A stretch of 64,000 nucleotides of DNA. Origin: Alkaliphilus sp. B6464. Its GTDB lineage: Bacteria > Bacillota > Clostridia > Peptostreptococcales > Natronincolaceae. The DNA lies in contig NZ_CP058557.1 of NCBI RefSeq assembly GCF_018141165.1, forward strand, positions 1,426,001 to 1,490,000, written 5' to 3'. Below, piece after piece: positions 25,394 through 35,005 of this stretch. The stretch's first letter is position 1; every line of letters starts with the position of its first letter. The notes beneath the pieces were generated by a model, which worked only from the letters and a program-made list of their open reading frames with translations, was not told the DNA's origin and did no database searches. The position numbers and the translations under genes are program-made.

Positions 25394-26812
25394 TTAAATA
25401 GGCTTTATTTGCTTACTGCCGTTTTTTTTATTATTATCTATCTTGGTAATACTAAATCCTGTATATCCATAAATTATAGCAATAATAGGATTAATTATAT
25501 TTAAGAAAGCAAATGGTGCAAATGCAAATGGTGAAACCAATAGAGCACTGTGCATAAATGCTCCACATGTGTTCCAAGGTATTAATGCTGATGTTAAAGT
25601 ACCCGCATCCTCTAGGGTTCTTGATAATACTTTAGGATGAATTCCTCTTTCATCATAAACATCTTTGTACATTCTACCAGGTATTACTATTGATAGATAC
25701 TGGTCTGCAGCAAGGAAGTTAACTGCTATACTAGTTAGAATGGTAGCTGTAATTAATGACCCTGTATTGTTGGCAAATTTTAAAATAGTATTGCCAATAG
25801 CTTGAAGCATTCCGGTTTTTTCCATAATACCGCCAAATGTCATAGCTAATAAAATTAGTGAAACTGTCCACATCATAGAGTCTAATCCACCACGGTTTAA
25901 AAGCTCATCAACCATTTCAACACCACTCTCAATTTCGAAACCATAGTGAGCAGCATTTATAATGTCTCCAATGTTAGATCCCTGGAATATTGCGGCAAAT
26001 ATACCACCAATTGTAGTACCTGCAATTAAGCCTGGTAGTGCAGGAATTTTAAGTACTACTAAAATAATAACTATAACTGGTGGAAGTAGAAGTAAAGGTG
26101 AAATATTAAAGTTGCTCGATATACCATTTAAAATGATATCAATATTAGCTGTATCTAGTACTTGCCCTGCATATTTGATACCTATAATACCATATAAAAT
26201 TAGTGCTATTATAAAGCTAGGAAGAGTAGTATAAAGCATATGCTGTATATGCTCAAATAGTGTGGCTCCTGCCATTGCAGGTGCTAGATTTGTAGTATCT
26301 GAAAGGGGTGACATCTTATCTCCGAAGTATGCACCTGAAACAATTGCACCGGCCACTATTTCCATAGGTATGCCTAATCCTTGACCAACTCCCATAAGTG
26401 CTATACCTACAGTACCAGCTGTAGTCCAAGAACTACCTGTAGCTAGAGAAACTATGGCACATATGATTGCTGTAGCCACTAAGAATATTCCAGGTGATAA
26501 GATCTTTAATCCGTAATAAATCATTGTAGGAACTGTGCCACTTAAAATCCAAACTCCAATTACAGTACCTATTATCATTAATATTAATATAGCTTGCATT
26601 GCCATTTGAATAGTTTCAATTGATCCCTTTTCTATCTCATTCCATTTATATCCTAATGAGAATATAGCTATTCCAGCAGCTACTACAATAGCAACAATTA
26701 TAGGAATATGAGGATCCGCTTCAAACTTTGTAATTGCTATAAATAATGATGCTACCAATACAATAATAGGGATAAAAGCATGAACAAGCGTAGCTTCTTT
26801 TTTGGTTTTCAT
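25394..26812 (-). CDS. nhaC: Na+/H+ antiporter NhaC family
   Basis: About 472 residues and 11-12 membrane helices. ATG 26812 is chosen because GGGGAGGA precedes it; a TTG 21 bases upstream lacks a site. Family features include ATGSSWTTAGTVGIALMG, GAYFGDKMSPLSDTTNLAP and ALIPWNTCGAFM. It exchanges Na+ (or an amine) for protons. Some NhaC-like proteins exchange malate/lactate, so ion use is inferred. Single gene. Confidence 0.88.
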   Translation of the reverse strand: MKTKKEATLVHAFIPIIVLVASLFIAITKFEADPHIPIIVAIVVAAGIAIFSLGYKWNEIEKGSIETIQMAMQAILILMIIGTVIGVWILSGTVPTMIYYGLKILSPGIFLVATAIICAIVSLATGSSWTTAGTVGIALMGVGQGLGIPMEIVAGAIVSGAYFGDKMSPLSDTTNLAPAMAGATLFEHIQHMLYTTLPSFIIALILYGIIGIKYAGQVLDTANIDIILNGISSNFNISPLLLLPPVIVIILVVLKIPALPGLIAGTTIGGIFAAIFQGSNIGDIINAAHYGFEIESGVEMVDELLNRGGLDSMMWTVSLILLAMTFGGIMEKTGMLQAIGNTILKFANNTGSLITATILTSIAVNFLAADQYLSIVIPGRMYKDVYDERGIHPKVLSRTLEDAGTLTSALIPWNTCGAFMHSALLVSPFAFAPFAFLNIINPIIAIIYGYTGFSITKIDNNKKNGSKQIKPI

Positions 26813-27345
26813 AAAAATAAATTCCTCCCCCAAATAATGTTAATTAATTAACTATTCTGTTTTAATAATCAAGCTATATTTTAAATCCAATCCTCCCTTC
26901 TCAAATATATAAATTAATACTCTGTTTAGGTTAAGTTATCATCTAGCGCGAACCCTAACTTCTGTGGTTTAAAGAGGTAGACTTTGTTTAGATTCTTCTA
27001 CTTGATACAATAGTTTTGAAAAACTGGCTCTTGAATCAAGTATAATTATAAATATATTACTATAAATTTATAGAAAATTCAAACATATTTTCAAATAGAT
27101 AATTTATTAAAAGCAAAAGATATGCTTCCAAAAATAAGAAGATTACTTAACCTAAAAGTCATTTACAAGATTTTAGTACCATGTTATTATATAGTTGAAA
27201 TGTTTTAAATGGTCAGTCAACGTTTAATTTTTAACTAATTATTAAGATAAATCTTAGAGAATATTAATAGGTTATTGAAGTTTTGTAGCATAAAAATATA
27301 TTTTTATACTACAAAACACATTTATGTTGGAAGGAGTGGGGATAA
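26813..27345. other. Long intergenic region with inverted-repeat element
   Basis: Over 500 bases without a credible gene. An imperfect terminal-type inverted repeat, TTTAGGTTAAGTTATC (26925-26940) and GATTACTTAACCTAAA (27141-27156), encloses about 230 bp with a GC-richer left end. A further inner repeat TACTTGAT/ATCAAGTA occurs near 27000-27040. A 36-bp palindrome follows at 27281-27316. A short open frame at 27275-27508 overlaps the next gene and is not credible. Confidence 0.55.
27281..27316. promoter_or_regulatory. 36-bp palindrome upstream of the Nuo-like operon
   Basis: TTTTGTAGCATAAAAATA (27281-27298) and TATTTTTATACTACAAAA (27299-27316) are inverted copies with a single mismatch and no spacer. 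The palindrome ends 29 nt before the ATG of the nuoE-like gene. It could be an operator or a 5' leader hairpin; there is no T-run for termination. Confidence 0.6.
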
Positions 27346-27876
27346 ATGGCTTGTTGTGAAGGAAAAAAGGATTATAAGAGCACAGCAAATGTTACAGTAC
27401 GGGATGAGGGCAAGCTGGCATCAATTCTTAGTAAGTATGAGGGAAAAAAAGGGAGCCTTATTAGCATTTTACAAGATGTTCAGGAGTACTATAACTATTT
27501 ACCAATAGATGCTCTAGACTATATAGCTAAGGAGACTGGTATTAAGCCTGCTAAGATACATGGCGTTGCTACATTCTATACTCAATTTCGATTAAAACCA
27601 GTAGGTGAAAATTTAATAATGCTTTGTCAAGGTACTGCCTGTCATGTAAATGGATCTAAGACTATTGAGGAAGCAATTAATGAGGAATTAAAAATAAAAG
27701 ACGGAGAAACAACGGAAGATAACTTATTCACTTTAATAAATGTAGCCTGCCTAGGTTGTTGTAGCCTATCACCAGTAATGATGATAAATGATGAAACATA
27801 TGGTAAATTAACACCAGAAAAAACAAAGAGCATTATTAGGGAAATTAAGGATAAACAACAAATAAAGGGGGCTTAA
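27346..27876 (+). CDS. NuoE-like [2Fe-2S] subunit of a NAD(P)H-linked redox complex
   Basis: 176 residues with the thioredoxin-like [2Fe-2S] fold of NuoE: ligands C94, C99, C135 and C139 (LCQGTACH, NVACLGCC). GVATFYTQFR is the family signature. It transfers electrons next to the NuoF-like flavin subunit encoded 3 bases downstream. Ribosome site GGAAGGAGTGGGGATAA. Confidence 0.92.
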   Translation: MACCEGKKDYKSTANVTVRDEGKLASILSKYEGKKGSLISILQDVQEYYNYLPIDALDYIAKETGIKPAKIHGVATFYTQFRLKPVGENLIMLCQGTACHVNGSKTIEEAINEELKIKDGETTEDNLFTLINVACLGCCSLSPVMMINDETYGKLTPEKTKSIIREIKDKQQIKGA

Positions 27877-27879
27877 TAT

Positions 27880-29634
27880 ATGAAAATTATTGTGGGGCAA
27901 GGTAGCTGTGGGATAGCTGCCGGTGCTAATAAAGTATATGATGCCATAGCAGAAGAAATAAAAGATATGAATATAGATGTGGAGTTAACTACTACTGGCT
28001 GCATAGGAATGTGTTATTTAGAACCAATTGTAGATTTTATTGATGATGATGGAGAAAAAACAGTTTTTGTAAAAGTTGATGCTAAAATGGCTAAGGAAAT
28101 TGTTAATGGTATAGTTCAGAATAACGAGAACTCCAATGAGTATTTAATAGATGAGATTGATATAGGTATTCTATCTAAACAAAAACGTGTGGCTTTAAAA
28201 AACTGTGGAGTAATCAATCCAGAAAGTATTGATGAATATATAGCTTCTGGTGGGTATAAGGCTCTTAAAAAGTGTCTTGAAAGTATGACCCCGGAAGATG
28301 TTATAGAAGAGATTAAAATTGCAGGGTTAAAGGGAAGAGGAGGAGCAGGTTTTCCAACATGGTTTAAGTGGAATGCAGCGAAGCAATCTCAAGGCAATGT
28401 TAAATACGTGGTATGTAATGCAGATGAAGGTGATCCAGGTGCCTTTATGGATAGAAGTATACTAGAAGGTGATCCTCATAATTTAATAGAAGGAATGATA
28501 ATAAACGGATATGCAATAGGGGCTTCGGAGGGAATTGTTTATGTAAGAGCCGAGTATCCATTGGCTATAAAACGACTAAATAATGCAATAGAACAAGCTA
28601 GAATTAGAGGTTATTTGGGCAAAAATATTTTTGGATTAGATAAATTTGATTTTGATTTAAGAATTAAGGCAGGTGCAGGGGCATTTGTATGTGGGGAGGA
28701 AACAGCACTTATTGAGTCTCTACAGGGTGAGAGAGGTATGCCTAGATTAAAGCCTCCGTTCCCAGCACAAAAAGGCTATTGGGATAAGCCTACTAATATT
28801 AATAATGTTGAAACCTTTGCAAATGTACCGTGGATATTAGCAAACGGTGGAAGTGCCTTTTCTTCTATGGGTGCAGAAAATAGTAAAGGGACAAAAGTTT
28901 TCGCCCTAACTGGCAAGATTAATAAAGGTGGACTAGTCGAAGTTCCTATGGGGATACCTCTAAGGGAAGTAATATTTGATATAGGTGGAGGAATTATCGA
29001 CAATAAGCAGTTTAAGGCAGTACAAATGGGCGGGCCATCTGGAGGATGTATACCTGCTAATCTTTTAGATACATCAGTGGATTATGAGTCTATTTCTAGG
29101 GTAGGAGCCATTATGGGTTCTGGTGGTATGGTTGTTATGGATGAAACAACCTGTATGGTAGATATGGCAAGATTTTTCCTAGACTTTACTCGTAAAGAAT
29201 CCTGTGGAAAGTGTATTCACTGCAGAATAGGTACAAAAAGGATGCTAGAGATATTAACCAGAATTTGTGAGGGTGAAGGACAAGAAGGAGACATCGAACT
29301 TTTAGAAGACCTAGGAGAAAAAATAAAGGAAGGCTCCTTATGTGGACTAGGTCAATCAGCACCAAATCCAGTACTAAGCACTATTAGGTACTTTAGAGAT
29401 GAATATGAGCGTCACATTAATGATAAGAAGTGTCCTGCTAAGCAATGTACTAATTTATTAGAATATATGATTTTAGATGATAAATGTATTGGATGTGGTC
29501 TTTGTAAACGAAACTGCCCTGTCAATGCTATTGCAGGAGAACGTAAAGAAGCTCATAGAATTAACCAAGAAATATGTATTAAGTGTGGTAAGTGTTATGA
29601 GGCTTGCAAGTTTAGTGCAGTGACAGTTGACTAA
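27880..29634 (+). CDS. NuoF-like NADH-binding flavin/Fe-S subunit
   Basis: 584 residues in four parts: an N-terminal ferredoxin-like [2Fe-2S] fold (1-90), the FMN/NADH domain with GLKGRGGAGFPTWFKW, a SLBB segment, a [4Fe-4S] motif CGKCIHCRIGTKR and a C-terminal pair of [4Fe-4S] motifs (CIGCGLCKRNC, CIKCGKCYEAC). This is the HydB/NuoF layout of bifurcating hydrogenases, formate dehydrogenases and transhydrogenases. It probably oxidises or reduces NAD(H) and is one likely bifurcation site. Confidence 0.93.
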   Translation: MKIIVGQGSCGIAAGANKVYDAIAEEIKDMNIDVELTTTGCIGMCYLEPIVDFIDDDGEKTVFVKVDAKMAKEIVNGIVQNNENSNEYLIDEIDIGILSKQKRVALKNCGVINPESIDEYIASGGYKALKKCLESMTPEDVIEEIKIAGLKGRGGAGFPTWFKWNAAKQSQGNVKYVVCNADEGDPGAFMDRSILEGDPHNLIEGMIINGYAIGASEGIVYVRAEYPLAIKRLNNAIEQARIRGYLGKNIFGLDKFDFDLRIKAGAGAFVCGEETALIESLQGERGMPRLKPPFPAQKGYWDKPTNINNVETFANVPWILANGGSAFSSMGAENSKGTKVFALTGKINKGGLVEVPMGIPLREVIFDIGGGIIDNKQFKAVQMGGPSGGCIPANLLDTSVDYESISRVGAIMGSGGMVVMDETTCMVDMARFFLDFTRKESCGKCIHCRIGTKRMLEILTRICEGEGQEGDIELLEDLGEKIKEGSLCGLGQSAPNPVLSTIRYFRDEYERHINDKKCPAKQCTNLLEYMILDDKCIGCGLCKRNCPVNAIAGERKEAHRINQEICIKCGKCYEACKFSAVTVD

Positions 29635-29656
29635 TACACATAGGGGGGAATAAAAA

Positions 29657-32600
29657 ATGCCTAATATTAGGATGAATATAAATGGTACCGAAGTAATTGG
29701 ATATAAGGGACAGACTATTTTAGAAGTAGCAAAAGCTAACAACATTGAAATTCCCACACTTTGTTATGATGAAAGAGTTAAGATATATGGTTCCTGCGGG
29801 CTTTGTGTTGTTGAAGTAGAAGGAACACCCAAGCTTTTAAGAGCCTGTGCTACAGAAGCTGCTGAGGGTATGATAGTTGCTACTAATACTGAAAGAGTTA
29901 AGGGTTCAAGGAAGATTGCCTTAGAATTACTTTTATCAGATCATGTTGGAGATTGTAGACCACCTTGCGTTTTAGCCTGTCCAGCAGGTACAGATTGTCA
30001 AGGTTATGTAGGACTTATTGCCAATGGACAATATAAAGAGGCAGTAGAATTAATAAAGGAAAAACTACCATTACCAGCTAGTATTGGTAGAGTTTGTCCT
30101 CATCCTTGCGAAACTGCCTGTAGAAGACAAACCTTAGATGATCCAATTTCAATCGCTTGGTTAAAGAGCTTTGTAGCCGACATTGATCTAAAAGATCCCA
30201 ATGTATTTATGCCAGAAATGAAACCATCTACAGGTAAGAAGGTAGCTATTATCGGTGGAGGGCCAAGTGGACTTACTGCTGCTTACTATTTAGCTAAAGA
30301 AGGACATAAGCCAGTTATATACGAGGCAATGCCAGAACTTGGTGGTATGCTAAGATACGGTATTCCACAATATAGATTACCAAAGGAAGTCTTAAATAAG
30401 GAAATTGATATTATTAAAAAAATGGGAGTAGAAATGCTAACCAATATTAAAATTGGTAAAGACATAGACCTAACTCATTTAAGAGAAAATTACGATGGGG
30501 TATATGTTGCAATAGGTGCATGGAACAGTACAAAGCTTAACTGTGCTGGAGAAGACCTACAAGGAGTTATTGGAGGAATAGACTTTTTAAGTAAATTTGC
30601 AGTTAATGAGCCTATTAAAATAGGTGAAAGGGTGGCAGTAGTTGGTGGTGGAAATACAGCTATGGACGCTTGTAGAACAGCCATTAGATTAGGGGCAAAA
30701 GAAGTCTATAACATATATAGAAGAACAAAGGATGAGATGCCTGCAGAAGCGGTAGAAATAGAAGAAGCAGAAGAAGAGGGAGTTAACTTCAAGTTTTTAG
30801 TTAATCCTATCGAAATAATAGGAGAAAATGGAAAAGTGTCTAAAGTAAGACTTCAAAAAATGAAGTTAGGTGAGCCAGATGAAAGAGGAAGAAGAAGACC
30901 GATTCCAATAGAAGGTGAAGAAGATATAATCGAAGTAGATTCTGTTATAGCTGCAATAGGCCAACAGGTAGATATAAAAGGTTTCGAAGATATTTCATTG
31001 ACTAGATGGGGAACTATTTATGCCGATGAAAACTCATTCCTTACAAATTTGCCTGGAGTATTTGCAGGAGGAGATGCTACTAATAAAGGTCCTGATATTG
31101 CTATTACTGCAATTGGAGAAGGAAAGAAAGCGGCGGATGTAATTTGTAAATATTTAGAGGGCAGGGTTATTCCGTATGAAAATTCTTTCTATGTGACTAG
31201 AGATAATGTACCAGAAGAAGAATTTGCTCATATAAAAAGAGAATATAGACCTAAAATGTCTCATTTAGCGCCAGAGGTAAGAAAGAAAAACTTTGGGGAA
31301 ATCGTTGCAGGATATACAGAAGAAGATGCTAAAAGAGATGCTATGCGTTGTTTAGAGTGTGGTTGCCATGATGTATTCGAATGTAAGCTATTAGAATACT
31401 CTAATGAATACAAAGTAGAACCACAAAGATTATCCGGAGAAATGCACTATCGTCAAGAGGATGATGGGCATCCGTTCATCATTAGAAATTCTGATAAATG
31501 TATTTTATGTGGACTTTGTGTTAGGGTTTGCGATGAAGTTGTAGGTGCTACTGCTCTTGGACTCTTAAATAGAGGCTTCGATACTATAGTTCAACCAGCT
31601 TTTGATCTGCCTTTAAAGGATACAGACTGTGTAAGTTGTGGACAGTGTATAAGTGTATGTCCTACTGGAGCCTTGCAAGAAAGATTAACTATAGAAAAAT
31701 CTGTACCTCTTGTTACTAAAACAACTCATACGGTTTGTTCACATTGTAGTGTGGGTTGTAATATGGATTTAAATACTAAAGGAGATCTATTAGTTAGGGC
31801 ATTACCTAGAAAAGAGAATCCTTTAGACGATGAGCTTCTTTGTGCGAAGGGACGTTTTGGTTTTGATGTAACTCAAGCTGGAAAGAGGATAACCAAGCCA
31901 TTAATTAGAAAAGAAGGAAAGTTAGAAGAAGTAACCTGGGATGAAGCTCTACTGTATACAGCTAAAAAGGCACAAAGCTTAGGTCTTTTATATGGTAGCA
32001 ATTCTTTAGGTGTTTCCGTTTCAGATAGATATACAAACGAAGAAATTTATTTAATATCTAAGTTTGGTAAAGATGTATTAAAAACTCAAAACATAGGTTC
32101 TTTTAATAATACTGTGAGTGGACTTAAAGATGTTTTAGGTTACGATGCATCTACTAACACATTTGATGAGTTAACTGGAGCAGAGACCATTGTTCTTGTT
32201 GGATCCAACATTATGAAAAATCATCCTATAGCAGGATTTAAGATTAAAAAAGCTATAGAGCGAGGAGCTAAATTAATAGTAATAAATCCTGAAAAAACTA
32301 AGATAGACAGTATGGCTCATATTAAGGTGAATCCTTCTAATAGCACACTATTTTTAAAGGAAATCTTAAATGCTCTTATTAATGGCGGTTTTGCACCTAA
32401 GGCTAATAGCTGTCAAGGATTTGAGGAACTAAAGGAAAGTTTATCAAATGTTCAAATTAGTCCTCAAGCCGCTGATATTGCACAAATATATGGAAAATCT
32501 AAAAGGGCTATAATCTTATTTGAGCAGAAGAATATTACCTCTGATGCTGCAGCGCTTTTAGCGAATATGGCAGTTTTAAGTGGACATATTGGCAAACCAC

Positions 32601-33235
32601 GTAGTGGTATTATTCAATTAAAGCAAAACAATAATAGTCAAGGGCTTAAAGACATGGGCGTTTATAAAGACTATAAAGAGTTAGAGAAATCTATAGACAA
32701 TAAAGATATTAGAGGTTTATTAGTATTTGGCGAAGATATACCTAATATTGACCTTAATAACTTAGATTTTCTAATGGTTCAAGATACCCATATTACAGAT
32801 ACAGCTGACAAGGCAGATGTAGTTTTACCTGCTGTAAGCTTTGCGGAATCCAGCGGAACCTACACTAATACTGAGAGAAGAATACAAAGATTAAATAGAG
32901 CCATTAAGCCACTTGCTGAATATGAAAATTGGCAGGTAATTGTAAAACTTGCAAACACATTAAATAAAGATTTTGAGTATTATAGTCCAGCTGAAATATT
33001 AAAAGAGATAGAAATGACGAAACCAGAATATTTTGGACTAAACAAAGTAGAGGGTAAAGATGCATTCTGGCCGATAAATGGTAGTAGAGTATTGTATGAA
33101 AATGGATTTAATTTTACAGATGGTAAGGCAAGACTTAAAGTTGTAGAGGATGGTAAGTTATTTGTAAATAATGTAAACACAAATAATTTAACAAATGCCT
33201 TTGCGGAGTATTTAGAAAAGGAAAGACTTATATAG
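29657..33235 (+). CDS. GltD-NuoG/formate dehydrogenase-like fusion: NAD(P)-linked iron-sulfur flavoprotein
   Basis: 1192 residues. N-terminal [2Fe-2S] (C36, C47, C50, C64), then a GltD/NfnB-like flavoprotein at about 95-505 with Fe-S cysteines (100-155), FAD motif GGGPSGLTAA (200-209) and NAD(P) motif VVGGGNTAMDAC (328-339). Two [4Fe-4S] motifs follow (C615-625, C658-668), then a formate dehydrogenase-type Fe-S motif (C694, C697, C701, C729) and a molybdopterin-oxidoreductase-like domain to the end. That last domain has no Cys or Sec at the active position and no in-frame UGA, as in NuoG, so formate oxidation is unlikely. With its partners it resembles the Stn-type transhydrogenase; this is inference. 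Confidence 0.85.
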   Translation: MPNIRMNINGTEVIGYKGQTILEVAKANNIEIPTLCYDERVKIYGSCGLCVVEVEGTPKLLRACATEAAEGMIVATNTERVKGSRKIALELLLSDHVGDCRPPCVLACPAGTDCQGYVGLIANGQYKEAVELIKEKLPLPASIGRVCPHPCETACRRQTLDDPISIAWLKSFVADIDLKDPNVFMPEMKPSTGKKVAIIGGGPSGLTAAYYLAKEGHKPVIYEAMPELGGMLRYGIPQYRLPKEVLNKEIDIIKKMGVEMLTNIKIGKDIDLTHLRENYDGVYVAIGAWNSTKLNCAGEDLQGVIGGIDFLSKFAVNEPIKIGERVAVVGGGNTAMDACRTAIRLGAKEVYNIYRRTKDEMPAEAVEIEEAEEEGVNFKFLVNPIEIIGENGKVSKVRLQKMKLGEPDERGRRRPIPIEGEEDIIEVDSVIAAIGQQVDIKGFEDISLTRWGTIYADENSFLTNLPGVFAGGDATNKGPDIAITAIGEGKKAADVICKYLEGRVIPYENSFYVTRDNVPEEEFAHIKREYRPKMSHLAPEVRKKNFGEIVAGYTEEDAKRDAMRCLECGCHDVFECKLLEYSNEYKVEPQRLSGEMHYRQEDDGHPFIIRNSDKCILCGLCVRVCDEVVGATALGLLNRGFDTIVQPAFDLPLKDTDCVSCGQCISVCPTGALQERLTIEKSVPLVTKTTHTVCSHCSVGCNMDLNTKGDLLVRALPRKENPLDDELLCAKGRFGFDVTQAGKRITKPLIRKEGKLEEVTWDEALLYTAKKAQSLGLLYGSNSLGVSVSDRYTNEEIYLISKFGKDVLKTQNIGSFNNTVSGLKDVLGYDASTNTFDELTGAETIVLVGSNIMKNHPIAGFKIKKAIERGAKLIVINPEKTKIDSMAHIKVNPSNSTLFLKEILNALINGGFAPKANSCQGFEELKESLSNVQISPQAADIAQIYGKSKRAIILFEQKNITSDAAALLANMAVLSGHIGKPRSGIIQLKQNNNSQGLKDMGVYKDYKELEKSIDNKDIRGLLVFGEDIPNIDLNNLDFLMVQDTHITDTADKADVVLPAVSFAESSGTYTNTERRIQRLNRAIKPLAEYENWQVIVKLANTLNKDFEYYSPAEILKEIEMTKPEYFGLNKVEGKDAFWPINGSRVLYENGFNFTDGKARLKVVEDGKLFVNNVNTNNLTNAFAEYLEKERLI

Positions 33236-33240
33236 GCATT

Positions 33241-33274
33241 AAAAAACCCCTCGTATTAAAAACGAGGGGTTTTT
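33241..33274 (+). terminator. Intrinsic terminator after the Nuo-like operon
   Basis: AAAAAACCCCTCGT pairs with ACGAGGGGTTTTT around a 7-nt AT loop, with a T-run. Confidence 0.9.
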
Positions 33275-33396
33275 AGCTATTAACTTTTTGAAAATTAAAA
33301 TTAATATTTAATCCTTTTTATTTTGGTATATCTAAAGGATTAAAGGGTATTAATGTAGAAGAGAAAATGAAAATTATTTATAATGGAGGTTTTCAA

Positions 33397-34899
33397 ATGA
33401 AGGTGCAGGTAATTAAAGATCAAATTAAAGATGTTATGACTGATGCAATAATCATTGGTATTTATGAAGGTGTAAAAAGCTTAAGTAGTGCATTACATAG
33501 CATTGATGAGCAATTAGGTGGTATTATTTCAGAAATGATCAGCAATGAGTCATTTAAAGGAAAAGAGGGAGAAACCTTATTAGTACATAGTCTTGGTAAG
33601 GTTCCAGCTAAAAAAATACTATTATTAGGACTTGGACAGGAAGAAAACCTTAAGGAAGATACTATACGTAGATTAGTGGCTAAGGCAGTTAAGGAAGTAG
33701 AAAAAGTTAAGGCAGCGACAGTTGCAATTATGCCTATAGGTTTAGATAGAAATATTGCTGCTGAGGTGGTTGGACAGTGCATTATGGAAGGGGCAATGTT
33801 AGCATTATATAAATTTAATAAATATAAAACAACTGATAAAAGCGGACCAGAAGTGGGTATAAAAGAAGTATACATACTAAATGAAGATGTATCAACAAAT
33901 GAACGACTAGAAAGAGGAATTGGAGTAGGAGAAAAACTAGCAAATGGTACTATTATAGCCAGAGATCTTGTTAATGAACCAAGTAATGTATTAACACCGA
34001 CAGCAATGTCTAATAAAGCTATTGAAATTGCAAATAAACATGGTCTTGAAGTTAGCATTCTAGAAAAAGAAGATATGGAAAAGTTAGGAATGGGAAGCTT
34101 CTTAGGAGTAACTAAAGGAAGTGAAGAGCCACCTAAATTAATAGCTATAAAATATTTTGGTAACAAAAATAATGATGAAATCATAGGATTAGTAGGAAAA
34201 GGATTAACTTTTGACTCTGGTGGAATATCCTTAAAGCCAGGTGCAGGAATGGATGAAATGAAGAATGATATGGGCGGAGGTGCGTCTGTATTAGGTGCGA
34301 TGGATGTAATCGGAGCTCTTAAGCCAAAAGTTAATGTTATTGGTATAGTAGGTGCTTGTGAGAATATGCCGTCGGGTAAAGCCTACAAGCCAGGAGATAT
34401 TCTAACTTCTATGGATGGAAAAACAATAGAAGTATTGAATACTGATGCAGAAGGTCGACTAGTTCTTATTGACTGTATTACATATGCCATACAGCAAGGA
34501 GCTACAAAATTAGTAGATATAGCTACATTAACAGGAGCTTGTATTGTTGCTCTAGGTAATATAACAACGGCTTTAATTTCCAATAATGATGATTTTGTAA
34601 AACAGGTAGAGAAAGCAGCTGAAAATGCAGGTGAAAGGGTATGGCAATTACCTTCATTTCCAGAGTATAAGGAATTAATTAAAAGTGATATAGCGGACCT
34701 TAAAAATGTTGGAGTTAGAGGAGCAGGTACGATTACAGCAGGATTATTCCTAGGAGAATTTGTGGGAGATCGTCCTTGGGTGCATATGGATATTGCTGGT
34801 ACAGTTATGACATCTAGTGATAAAGGCTACAATGTTAAAGGTGCAACTGGTGTAGCTGTAAGAACACTTTATCATTTGGTAAAATCTATGGAAAAGTAA
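33397..34899 (+). CDS. pepA: Leucyl aminopeptidase (M17 family)
   Basis: 500 residues from ATG 33397 behind GGAGGTTTTCAA. The C-terminal catalytic domain has GKGLTFDSGGISLKP (metal ligands Lys and Asp near 268-273) and the M17 signature NTDAEGRL at 348-355. It removes N-terminal residues from peptides in the cytoplasm using two metal ions. Single gene with its own hairpin downstream. Confidence 0.94.
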   Translation: MKVQVIKDQIKDVMTDAIIIGIYEGVKSLSSALHSIDEQLGGIISEMISNESFKGKEGETLLVHSLGKVPAKKILLLGLGQEENLKEDTIRRLVAKAVKEVEKVKAATVAIMPIGLDRNIAAEVVGQCIMEGAMLALYKFNKYKTTDKSGPEVGIKEVYILNEDVSTNERLERGIGVGEKLANGTIIARDLVNEPSNVLTPTAMSNKAIEIANKHGLEVSILEKEDMEKLGMGSFLGVTKGSEEPPKLIAIKYFGNKNNDEIIGLVGKGLTFDSGGISLKPGAGMDEMKNDMGGGASVLGAMDVIGALKPKVNVIGIVGACENMPSGKAYKPGDILTSMDGKTIEVLNTDAEGRLVLIDCITYAIQQGATKLVDIATLTGACIVALGNITTALISNNDDFVKQVEKAAENAGERVWQLPSFPEYKELIKSDIADLKNVGVRGAGTITAGLFLGEFVGDRPWVHMDIAGTVMTSSDKGYNVKGATGVAVRTLYHLVKSMEK

Positions 34900-34942
34900 A
34901 ATAAAAATAATTTGGATGATTGTATGTAAATGTAATATACTA

Positions 34943-34976
34943 ATAAGGCTATAGTCAAAATACTATAGCCTTAATT
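34943..34976 (+). terminator. Hairpin after pepA, probable terminator
   Basis: TAAGGCTATAGT pairs with ACTATAGCCTTA; the following tract (ATTAAA) is only partly T-rich, so termination may be weak. Confidence 0.55.
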
Positions 34977-35005
34977 AAACTATATATCCATAAGGAGGAA
35001 AAATT

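Noticed and set aside
27275-27508. Small ORF overlapping the palindrome and the nuoE-like start
   Set aside because: It runs through the palindrome and shares bases with the clear NuoE frame; no ribosome site or domain.
29657-33235. Annotating the 1192-residue protein as an active formate dehydrogenase
   Set aside because: The molybdopterin-like domain has no Cys or Sec at the active position; the GltD and NuoG features describe it better.
33462-34184. 240-residue minus-strand ORF inside pepA
   Set aside because: It is the antisense shadow of a well-conserved aminopeptidase, lacks a ribosome site and has no recognisable domain.
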